Under the pieces are notes generated by a model. It ran no database searches. It saw only the letters and a list, made by a program, of their open reading frames with translations, and was not told where the DNA came from. A stretch of 22,548 nt of DNA. Source: a virus. The stretch covers positions 1 to 22,548 of IMG/VR virus record IMGVR_UViG_3300020477_000146; one strand, written 5' to 3'. How positions within the stretch are numbered: the stretch's first letter is position 1; each line of letters opens with the position of its first letter. Shown here one piece after another: positions 15,010 to 21,428 of this stretch. Made by a program: the position numbers and the translations under genes.

Positions 15010-15482
15010 TAGATTCTCTCTCCACGAGCCATTCGTTGCCAGTGGTCCCACTCATAGGGAGAAGGATTATTTTGTATAGCTTGTTGGGAGAACCCGAGAT
15101 TGGCGCTCGGTGCTTGGAATCCACCTAGGCTCATCCCAGCTTTGGTAAGTACGTCCCAGTCTAATTGGCGTCCCGGTGCCTTTTCTTGGAGCGGCTCTAC
15201 AAGCTCGTTCCGTACCCCAGCAGTGGGGTCCATGTCCATCACATCCCACTCTATCGGACCCGAGAACCCTGTCTGTCTAGGAGAGGCTCCCGATTGCATT
15301 GCAGGTAGTGGAGGAGGAGGAGTAGCAAATGGATTAACACCTCCCCCCGGAGGAGGAGCCATCCCAGCTTGCATAGGAGGAAGGCCAATTTGCTGACGCC
15401 ATGCGTTCTGTGCCCTCCCTTGTGTTCTACCCATAGGCCCGCTGGTTAAGAGCCCCGACTGATGTGTTGGATAATGTGGCAT
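15009..15482 (-). CDS. Pro/Gly-rich small structural-type protein (157 aa)
   Basis: I do not recognise this protein. It is low-complexity, Pro/Gly/Gln/Met-rich (GMAPPPGGGVNPFATPPPPL in the first half), with an acidic middle (PIEWDVMDMDPTAGVRNELV) and a Trp-containing C-terminus (SPYEWDHWQRMARGERI). Two W-D repeats (IEWDV, LDWDV) recur about 33 residues apart. It follows the S74 protein stop by 2 bases and overlaps the next start as TAATG, so it is part of the same coupled structural run. It is probably disordered, perhaps a virion linker; no function is claimed. Confidence 0.6.
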   Translation of the reverse strand: MPHYPTHQSGLLTSGPMGRTQGRAQNAWRQQIGLPPMQAGMAPPPGGGVNPFATPPPPLPAMQSGASPRQTGFSGPIEWDVMDMDPTAGVRNELVEPLQEKAPGRQLDWDVLTKAGMSLGGFQAPSANLGFSQQAIQNNPSPYEWDHWQRMARGERI

Positions 15483-15484
15483 GA

Positions 15485-18295
15485 TTAACCTACCGCCTCG
15501 AACTGGACGCCGATGGCGTCATAATTCACTCGATAGAATCCATTATGAACATCAACAGCATCTGGGTGATCTATCATAACCTCTTGTGCCATGACGCCCT
15601 TATACTTGTCATCGCTCCCTAGATAATTGAACTCGTATGTCTTGAATCCATTTTCCATGCCGATGTATTCTATGTTGTCCTTGAGTCTCTCATCACTACC
15701 CATAAAGGAGCCAACCGTACCTGCCGCGCCCAGTAGTCCACCAGCGATCTGGCCAAACATCGAAGGCTTACGCTGATACTGTTGCATCTGAGCCATAGGC
15801 TGCATCGCTTGTAGCATCGCAAGCTCTTCCGCTCCGCCCTCTTGGCCACGCAGCCACTGCTCGTAATCCGCAATCGCCTGCTGTTGTCTCGTCTGCTGCT
15901 GGGCTTGGCCCATCGCACCCAACTGTCCAGCCGCACCAAACGTGGCCGCTTGCTCCATGCCACCAATGCCTGCCAACTGTTGAGCCAGAGCCATCTGCTG
16001 TTGCCTGAACCTGGCTTGGTCATCCATGCCCATGCCCTGCGCCCGTAGACCCATCTCTGCAAGTGCTTGCCTGCGAGCAAATTCGTTTTGTGTCTGCTGG
16101 GTAGCAGCGTCCTGACCCATAGTGGCAAGTGCCTGCCTACGGGCAAACTCGTTCTGAGTCTGTTGTGTAGCAGCATCAGCACCAAGCTGTTGTGTCTGCT
16201 GTAGTCTCTGAAGATCAAGTTGGGCCTGTTGTGCGCGACGACCAGCCTCCAGTTGCGCCGCCTGACTACCCGTCTGTAGCGCGGCTTGCTGGTTAGCTAA
16301 TGCCGCCTGTAGACCCAGTTCAGCCGTACGTTGGTCCGCACCGACACCGAGTCTCTGCTGTTGCATGAGTGCTTCGGCCCCTAGTTGCTGTCCTGCTAGT
16401 CCAGATTGCTGGAGGCGGTCTGCCGCAGCTTGCTGCCGTTGGGACTCAAGTTGCTGCATTTGCATCATTGCGTTAGTGCCTAACTGCTGGGTCTGCATAC
16501 CAGCGGCTTGCTGACGCTGTAAGTCTGCTTCCATACGATCTGCCGCATCGGTGTATCCTTTCCTGCGGATCTCAGCGATACGGGCGAGCATGGCTGTTTC
16601 TTGCTCTGCGCGTGGGATATCGCCTCTGGTGCCCCAAGCCTTGGACTCCGCTCTACGAGCTTGCTCTTCGTTCTGCGCTCTCGCGTAGTCCAGTTGTGCT
16701 GCTGTTACCTGTGCGCCTACACCACCAGCATCCATATAGGCTTCAATCGGTGTGGTTTGCCGTGTTGTGACATTGCCTTCCGCATCTGTCTCAGTCACAG
16801 TTTGTGGTGTAAACCCTGCTGGACCTCCCAAGAATGAGGCACCTGTAAATGCGTCTGGTGTGCCTTCGCCGTAGAAACCTTTATCCGAGATCTGTGCTGG
16901 TGTGTAGCCTAGCTCCGACAATTGTTCTGGTGACAGGTCTTTATAGATAGACGGTATATCAGTAGCACTGTATGCCTCTCTCGTTTCACCCGTTCCAGGC
17001 ACAAGCGCATCTGCTGTTACTTCCTCATATTCTGGTCTGAATGTGCCCTCATCGACAATTCTCTCACCAGTTTCAGGGTCATACGATACCGTTTGCCACG
17101 GTTCTAGCGCAGCGATTCCAGTCTGTGCGGCATTTGGTGCGGTTCCTGTCCCTGCTGGTGCCAAACCATGCCATCCTGCTGCGTGATATCTTCCCTCTGC
17201 GTCGTAATGATCTGGCAAGAATGCTCCTGTACCAGCAGCCGTATCAAGCCCCTGCCAGCCATCCGCTCCAAGGAACTGATTGTAGCTAGGATCACCAACC
17301 GCACCACCTTCCATCAGCATACGGCGTGTCGCGGTTCTTGCATCCTCGATCTCGCCTATACCCACTCCTGCCGTAGGGCGACTTAGGTCGGATGTTAAAA
17401 GCCCCCTTACTGTAGTTCCAGCAAGATCCCCTGGAAGGCCATGATCTGCTGGTGCCCCACTGCGGCGAAGGTAATCCTCCCCTGATGTGCGTGTAGGGAG
17501 ATTCTGGGCACCAAATGGTGTGGCAGGCGTGTCCCATATATTCTGCTCGTATGGAGGTCTTTCACCTTCTGTATATCCGACACCCCACGGGTCCCACGGA
17601 CCCATCCAGTCAGTGCCACCATGCCCTGGCTGTGCGATTTGCCTCTCGTCTAATCCCGCCTTGCTCGTTGTAGCGGTTATCTCATCTGGCCTGGGAACAG
17701 GATATCCATCCGGCTCATAGGGAGTTGTCCCATACTGCGCCCGTCGTGCCCATTCCCCTGGCTGTATATATCTCTTTACACCAGTAATCTCGTCAATATC
17801 GAACTGACCTAACGCTTCCAGTTCGTCATCAGTTAGATCACCACCACCATCGCCCTCATCCCTTCCTATCCCATCTCCTGCCGTGTAAACACCACCACCC
17901 CACGCCATACTCGCATCCCCACCTTCGGGTGGTGCACCAGTACGAAGGCGACCAGCTTGATATCCGGGCTGGAAATACTGACCCGGTGCATAACCAGATT
18001 GGCCATATTGGAAATTAGACTGCGGAGCACCTAAGGGACGCCGGTAGTCTTGGAAGCCTAGGCTTTGATATCCATAGGCACCCTTACCAAGTATCTTGTC
18101 TGCCAGATATTGCTGACCAGTCTGTGACATCCCAGTGAGACCGGGCACCATCTGGCTTCCGTAGCCGTATTCCTGCTGGAACGGTTGTCCTGCTGCAAAG
18201 CGTTCTGCGTTCTGCCACAGATGTTCCTGCCTACGCTGGGTCGCAGGATCAGCCGCTGTTTTGCCTGTTACTTCTAGGCTTGGTCCTGATCCCAT
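15485..18295 (-). CDS. Large coiled-coil virion protein with C-terminal S74 chaperone domain (936 aa)
   Basis: Residues 1-520 are low-complexity, Gly/Tyr/Pro/Gln-rich (QSNFQYGQSGYAPGQYFQPG). Residues about 525-815 are a long Gln/Ala/Arg-rich helical region, including an adjacent 22-residue repeat (DAATQQTQNEFARRQALA twice). A Gly-rich hydrophobic hinge (GGLLGAAGTVGSFM) leads to residues 865-936, a short intramolecular chaperone / peptidase S74 domain: MGSDERLKDNI (S867 and K872, the expected Ser-Lys pair), then YEFNYLG and GVMAQEV. S74 domains trimerise beta-rich spikes and may cut themselves off at the Ser. The domain is about 72 residues, shorter than classic fibre versions of over 100. ATG 18295 follows the upstream stop by 1 base. 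It could be a tail-needle or internal virion component; it does not look like a receptor fibre. Confidence 0.7.
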   Translation of the reverse strand: MGSGPSLEVTGKTAADPATQRRQEHLWQNAERFAAGQPFQQEYGYGSQMVPGLTGMSQTGQQYLADKILGKGAYGYQSLGFQDYRRPLGAPQSNFQYGQSGYAPGQYFQPGYQAGRLRTGAPPEGGDASMAWGGGVYTAGDGIGRDEGDGGGDLTDDELEALGQFDIDEITGVKRYIQPGEWARRAQYGTTPYEPDGYPVPRPDEITATTSKAGLDERQIAQPGHGGTDWMGPWDPWGVGYTEGERPPYEQNIWDTPATPFGAQNLPTRTSGEDYLRRSGAPADHGLPGDLAGTTVRGLLTSDLSRPTAGVGIGEIEDARTATRRMLMEGGAVGDPSYNQFLGADGWQGLDTAAGTGAFLPDHYDAEGRYHAAGWHGLAPAGTGTAPNAAQTGIAALEPWQTVSYDPETGERIVDEGTFRPEYEEVTADALVPGTGETREAYSATDIPSIYKDLSPEQLSELGYTPAQISDKGFYGEGTPDAFTGASFLGGPAGFTPQTVTETDAEGNVTTRQTTPIEAYMDAGGVGAQVTAAQLDYARAQNEEQARRAESKAWGTRGDIPRAEQETAMLARIAEIRRKGYTDAADRMEADLQRQQAAGMQTQQLGTNAMMQMQQLESQRQQAAADRLQQSGLAGQQLGAEALMQQQRLGVGADQRTAELGLQAALANQQAALQTGSQAAQLEAGRRAQQAQLDLQRLQQTQQLGADAATQQTQNEFARRQALATMGQDAATQQTQNEFARRQALAEMGLRAQGMGMDDQARFRQQQMALAQQLAGIGGMEQAATFGAAGQLGAMGQAQQQTRQQQAIADYEQWLRGQEGGAEELAMLQAMQPMAQMQQYQRKPSMFGQIAGGLLGAAGTVGSFMGSDERLKDNIEYIGMENGFKTYEFNYLGSDDKYKGVMAQEVMIDHPDAVDVHNGFYRVNYDAIGVQFEAVG
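16060..16190 (-). repeat. Adjacent imperfect 66-bp repeats within the S74 protein gene
   Basis: Two units with a period of 66 bases (about 16060-16125 and 16126-16190) each encode D-A-A-T-Q-Q-T-Q-N-E-F-A-R-R-Q-A-L-A. The DNA copies differ mostly at synonymous positions while the protein is near identical, so the duplication is old and held by selection on the protein. In context it adds 22 residues, about six helical turns, to the coiled region. Confidence 0.75.
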
Positions 18296-18296
18296 G

Positions 18297-18686
18297 TTAG
18301 TCCCCTATATCCTTAATCATCACGACATTCTTGTAGTCGTACCCGTATGTACGAAGAACTCTTTGCCAGCCTTTGCGTCCCACCACCTCAATGCCACTAC
18401 ACCCGTTCTGCTCTGCGTGGAAGTCTGCTCCTGCGAGGACGCCTTCGATGCTGGCGTCCATGTCTCCACCGACAAGCCAGATCTGGAGCAGTCTCCTGCG
18501 AGGATACTCATGCACAGTGAATATGGCCACTCCACTTTTGAGTGGGTAGAAGATCGCTTTCTTTGTCTTAATGTTTTCAAATACGTCATCAATCGTGTGC
18601 AGATCACCGCTACGCCGGAGTGCTTCCACAAGGAGCGGTTTGCTCTTTTCCCACCAGTATTGGAATCTCTCATTATCAACATCCAC
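18297..18686 (-). CDS. GNAT-like (acyltransferase-fold) phage protein, 129 aa
   Basis: The C-terminal half (EGVLAGADFHAEQNGCSGIE then VVGRKGWQRVLRTYGY) resembles the 'A...NGC..IE..GR.GW.R.L..YGF' end of GNAT-related phage proteins found beside tail genes. The central strands (SGVAIFTVHEYPRRRLLQIW) fit a mixed alpha/beta fold. The classical acetyl-CoA loop (Q/R-x-x-G-x-G/A) is not evident, so binding of acyl-CoA is uncertain. The start is GTG 18686, overlapping the upstream stop as TAGTG, and the S74 protein begins 1 base after its stop. It may modify a virion protein or be a structural relic; that is inference. Confidence 0.55.
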   Translation of the reverse strand: MDVDNERFQYWWEKSKPLLVEALRRSGDLHTIDDVFENIKTKKAIFYPLKSGVAIFTVHEYPRRRLLQIWLVGGDMDASIEGVLAGADFHAEQNGCSGIEVVGRKGWQRVLRTYGYDYKNVVMIKDIGD

Positions 18687-18967
18687 TATAGCGCGGTAGT
18701 GCCTAGGTTACCCGAGTTGTCCACCGTAACGCTGTATCTGTTGCCGTTGGGTGCAACTAAAATTAACCGCTCGTTATTGGCTAGGTCTACGTCCTCAAAA
18801 TGCTTGAAATTCGACTTATCTGCGTCCTCTAGATCGACCGTGCGGCTAACCTCGTACTTGAGCCAGTGCTTCATGTCAGGCACATAGGTCGAAGCCTGTG
18901 GATCGAACTTTTTAGGAGGCGAGCCTAGACGCAGGCGCATTACCCGTGACGGTGCAGATACACTCAT
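18686..18967 (-). CDS. Small tail-region protein of unknown function (93 aa)
   Basis: I do not recognise a named family. The 93-aa protein has a basic N-terminus (APSRVMRLRLGSPPKKF), a helical charged middle and a beta-type end (ERLILVAPNGNRYSVTVDNS), a 'PNG-x-x-y-x-v-t-V-d-n-x-G' pattern common in phage fibre and tail-adapter ends. The ATG at 18967 overlaps the stop of the gp10-like gene by 4 bases (ATGA), and its own stop overlaps the GNAT-like start, so its translation is tied to both. An adaptor or fibre-attachment role is possible but not shown. Confidence 0.65.
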   Translation of the reverse strand: MSVSAPSRVMRLRLGSPPKKFDPQASTYVPDMKHWLKYEVSRTVDLEDADKSNFKHFEDVDLANNERLILVAPNGNRYSVTVDNSGNLGTTAL

Positions 18968-20574
18968 CGTCTTGCACCTGGCTGCATCTCAAGGCGTGGC
19001 ACACCCAGACGCCATGAATTAGCTGACTCTGATGTACACTTCATCCTCGCTGTGCGTCCTGTAAAACGGACAGAGGTAGGAGCAGCCATCGTATACGGTC
19101 CATGCGTGGTATCGCTATCAGTTGGGTACATCCTAGTATAGAACGTGGTTTCGATGTCGCCCAAAGTGGTCACATCGGGTATCAGACTCGTAGCAGACAG
19201 GATTCTATCGCCGTCACCTAACTGAATCGGCCCAGATTCTACATAAGGCACCTGTGCAGTCTTATAGGTGACAACGGGTTCAGCACCAGAACGGTCTATC
19301 TCATCCACATCCTGATAGGTTCCACCTATCTCCTGCTCGTATGGGTTTCCTGCCGCATCGAACAGAATCGGCAGTTGGAATATGCCACGCGAGGTAGTTG
19401 CTGTACGGGCTAATGTCCCTACGGACCAGTGATCTTCCAGATAATTGTAGGCCACATAGGAGTCTATCTCGATACCTTCTGGATAGAACCACACCATCTC
19501 ATGAAATAGGGTATTGTGCCACACTACGACCTTGGACGCTTGTGATTCGTTCATCTGTGTGACGATATAGTCCTCTACATCACACGCAATCGTGGTCACA
19601 TAGCCGTCGTACTTGAAGAATCCCTGTGCGCTTCTGCCCATCCAGTATGCGGTGTTACCAGCAACGCCCACAGCGTTGATGCAGACGGGTCCACAGTTGT
19701 CTCCTACACGATCAAACTGATACGCATAAGGCAGACCAACGAACGTAGCCGTGTGTGCGTCATCGGTAGTAAAGATCAGCACCTGACCACGCACCTTCAC
19801 TGCACCCAGCAAATCACCCTTGGTTTCAAGCATATGATCGCCAGCCAGGTTGGTCGATGTAGCTGTCCAATCGGTATTATCCTCTGAATCCGACCAGAAC
19901 ACTCTGCGCCTGTCCCTATCTGTTTCCACTGGATCGGCTTCCAGTGTGCCACCGAACACCATGTGGATGCGCTCACTCGTCACAATATTGGCAATCGCAT
20001 ACTCTGGTGAGTTGGCGACCTGCGCCGCTATCGTACCAGTAGGCACACCAACACTAACGTCCCACTGATATACCTTGCCGTCGCTCGGCATAACACCGAC
20101 TAAATCCTCACCCCATAGGTCTAGACTCCAAATATCTGCTGGTATAGGAGTACCCAGGTCAGGTCGAGAATCACCGTATGACGAGTGTCCGTAGCTGGAA
20201 TTGCCATATCCCGTATTGGGATCAGCGTTGATTCTGCCTGTAGTAAAGCCCGAAGGAGTTATGTCGAATAAAGACGCAGCGTCATCATAAACATAGAGCT
20301 TGCCTGCGCTGCCAGTTACCATCCATCTGCGGAACCTGTTGTCCATCCATGTCAGTGCAGTGCGTGGGGGGCCAGTATCATCATCGCCGCCAATATCAGA
20401 ACGTGCCGCATAGGTTGCGAAGCCCCATGTACGCCAGCCGCCGACAGGCCCAAGCCCACCGACAGACCAGCGCATGAGATCGCTGTCGAACCAACGTCCC
20501 CTAGCCTGATAGAGTGTACCGTTCTTCCATAACCCAGGCTGAAATTCAAGAGGGATATACTGCGGCGCAGGCAT
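18964..20574 (-). CDS. Candidate P22 gp10-like tail hub / DNA-stabilization protein (536 aa)
   Basis: This 536-aa all-beta protein begins with GLWKNGTLYQARGRWFDSDL and GGLGPVGGWRTWGF and ends with TGRTARMKCTSESANSWRLG then PRLEMQPGARR, the start and end pattern of phage tail proteins related to P22 gp10. Multiple W-D and Y-D blades (DNRFRRWMVTGSAGKLYVYD, IWSLDLWGEDLVGVM, VFWSDSEDNTDW) suggest a propeller-like fold. A YGNSSYGHSSYGD tandem stretch (about residues 120-135) matches the Tyr-Gly repeats seen in that family. In P22, gp10 sits below the portal and plugs packaged DNA. It starts at ATG 20574, 3 bases after the preceding stop. Homology to gp10 is a motif-based call; a general tail protein is the alternative. 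Confidence 0.55.
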   Translation of the reverse strand: MPAPQYIPLEFQPGLWKNGTLYQARGRWFDSDLMRWSVGGLGPVGGWRTWGFATYAARSDIGGDDDTGPPRTALTWMDNRFRRWMVTGSAGKLYVYDDAASLFDITPSGFTTGRINADPNTGYGNSSYGHSSYGDSRPDLGTPIPADIWSLDLWGEDLVGVMPSDGKVYQWDVSVGVPTGTIAAQVANSPEYAIANIVTSERIHMVFGGTLEADPVETDRDRRRVFWSDSEDNTDWTATSTNLAGDHMLETKGDLLGAVKVRGQVLIFTTDDAHTATFVGLPYAYQFDRVGDNCGPVCINAVGVAGNTAYWMGRSAQGFFKYDGYVTTIACDVEDYIVTQMNESQASKVVVWHNTLFHEMVWFYPEGIEIDSYVAYNYLEDHWSVGTLARTATTSRGIFQLPILFDAAGNPYEQEIGGTYQDVDEIDRSGAEPVVTYKTAQVPYVESGPIQLGDGDRILSATSLIPDVTTLGDIETTFYTRMYPTDSDTTHGPYTMAAPTSVRFTGRTARMKCTSESANSWRLGVPRLEMQPGARR

Positions 20575-20577
20575 AGA

Positions 20578-20853
20578 CTAGGTGATGATTCCGTTGTCTG
20601 ACTTTCTGACGATCAAATGAGGACTCTCTCCACCCAGTTCACCGCTCACGATGTCCATACCACCGAGTCCCATAGCCACTAAAGCGAATTGTATGCGCTC
20701 TTGGACCTCCTTGGACTGCGCGAACAGTTGAGCAAGCATTTCAGCCTGATCTACCTGTATACTGAAAGGCTTACCCTCTTCTGGGATAGCACCATTGGTT
20801 GGTGTGATGAGATCCGCACCTTCGACTACTGGTCCGTTGTCCTTCTTAGCCAT
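20578..20853 (-). CDS. Small tail-region protein of unknown function (91 aa)
   Basis: I do not recognise this protein. I choose ATG 20853 (MAKKDNGPVVEGADL). The reading frame is open back to 20919, but that start would overlap the previous gene by over 70 bases, and AGGAAAGG lies about 10 bases before 20853, whose overlap with the previous stop is only 8 bases. The N-terminus is disordered and Pro/Gly-rich. A helix follows (VDQAEMLAQLFAQSKEVQER) and then a Gly/Met segment (FALVAMGLGGMDIVSGELGG). There is no strong membrane segment. It lies directly before the gp10-like gene. Confidence 0.65.
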   Translation of the reverse strand: MAKKDNGPVVEGADLITPTNGAIPEEGKPFSIQVDQAEMLAQLFAQSKEVQERIQFALVAMGLGGMDIVSGELGGESPHLIVRKSDNGIIT

Positions 20854-21076
20854 TTCCTGACCTTTCCTTGAGGTTAATAATTTCGACTTCAGTTTTCGTA
20901 ATTCTCTGCCCATGCTCATCTACCTTCTCGTCTAAACGATTACAGATTCGTTCAATAGATTGGATGCTCTGACGGGCACCGTTCAGTCCAGCCCTCACCC
21001 CACCGTATGCCGCGCCTGCGGCGAGTGGTGCAGCGAGAAGCGATAGTAAAGTAGCCACAGGCTCAATCTCCATCAC
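20846..21076 (-). CDS. Small TM plus coiled-coil protein, possible second holin-like protein
   Basis: The protein is 75-76 aa. A hydrophobic N-terminal segment (PVATLLSLLAAPLAAGAAYG, residues 6-25) is followed by an amphipathic heptad-like helix (IQSIERICNRLDEKVDEHGQ then ITKTEVEIINLKERS). This layout is seen in hemolysin-XhlA-type and other small phage membrane proteins. It is not in the lysis cassette but between tail genes. Two starts are possible: GTG 21076 or ATG 21073. The upstream 23 bases are an exact copy of a sequence in the 1555-aa gene, and the AAGG at its edge is the only Shine-Dalgarno-like sequence. A tail membrane-anchoring role or a second lysis factor are both possible. Confidence 0.55.
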   Translation of the reverse strand: MMEIEPVATLLSLLAAPLAAGAAYGGVRAGLNGARQSIQSIERICNRLDEKVDEHGQRITKTEVEIINLKERSGNG

Positions 21077-21428
21077 CTTCGTTCCAGGGAAGCTCGTCGC
21101 CTCGCATCGTTTCGTGAGTGGGCGTGACTTGTTCAGCGATATTGGCTGCGAGTGATGCCTCTAGGGCCTCGACGCCATCCTCGCCCAGATCCTCTTCCAC
21201 CCAACCTTCGACATCAGATTGAGTTAAATCCTCGTATGGAATCCAGGGATCACCTTCTTCCCATGTCACACTTGAGGTGCCGATAGACGAAGCCGTGTGC
21301 GGTGGATCTTCCTCATCCGTAGCTGAATACCGCCAGTGAATTACCATCACGATATCGGTGTGGTCGTCTGCGTCAGGCCCGAGTTCTACGTCGAGAGCCG
21401 AAAACGACCATGAGTATGATATTGCCAT
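21063..21428 (-). CDS. Small tail-region phage protein of unknown function (121 aa)
   Basis: The pattern is an N-terminal strand (ISYSWSFSALDVEL), then IVMVIHWRYSATDEED, TASSIGTSSVTWEEGD, PWIPYEDLTQSDVEGWVEED, ALEASLAANIAEQVTP and an ELPWNEG end. It matches a small acidic phage protein found next to tail-fibre genes, 'W-R-x-S-x-T-D...TASSYGT...PY-x-x-L-T-x-x-x-V-x-x-W...L-x-A-N-I-A-x-Q...PW', recognised from memory; I believe it corresponds to DUF7936. ATG 21428 overlaps the fibre stop as TAATG. A chaperone or adaptor for the fibre is a guess from position only. Confidence 0.7.
   Translation of the reverse strand: MAISYSWSFSALDVELGPDADDHTDIVMVIHWRYSATDEEDPPHTASSIGTSSVTWEEGDPWIPYEDLTQSDVEGWVEEDLGEDGVEALEASLAANIAEQVTPTHETMRGDELPWNEGDGD
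21076..21098. repeat. 23-bp exact direct repeat, copy 2 (end of the 121-aa gene, leader of the next gene)
   Basis: Identical to 10456-10478. Here the - strand encodes D-E-L-P-W-N-E of the 121-aa protein in a different frame from copy 1. The copy lies immediately upstream of the start of the 76-aa membrane protein, including its AAGG ribosome-binding-type sequence, so it could be a regulatory or recombination site. Confidence 0.85.

Noticed and set aside
15340-15362. CCTCC/GGAGG hairpin in the Pro/Gly-rich gene as a terminator
   Set aside because: It is explained by Pro-Pro-Gly-Gly codons, has no U-tract, and lies in the middle of a coding sequence.
16060-16190. 66-bp repeats considered as a CRISPR or tandem regulatory array
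   Set aside because: Only two units, in frame with a coiled-coil protein, with mostly synonymous differences; this is a protein repeat.
18261-18887. 208-aa open frame on the + strand, antisense to the GNAT-like and 93-aa genes
   Set aside because: It overlaps three well-supported - strand genes, has no recognisable motif or ribosome binding site, and its composition is that of a reverse-complement shadow.
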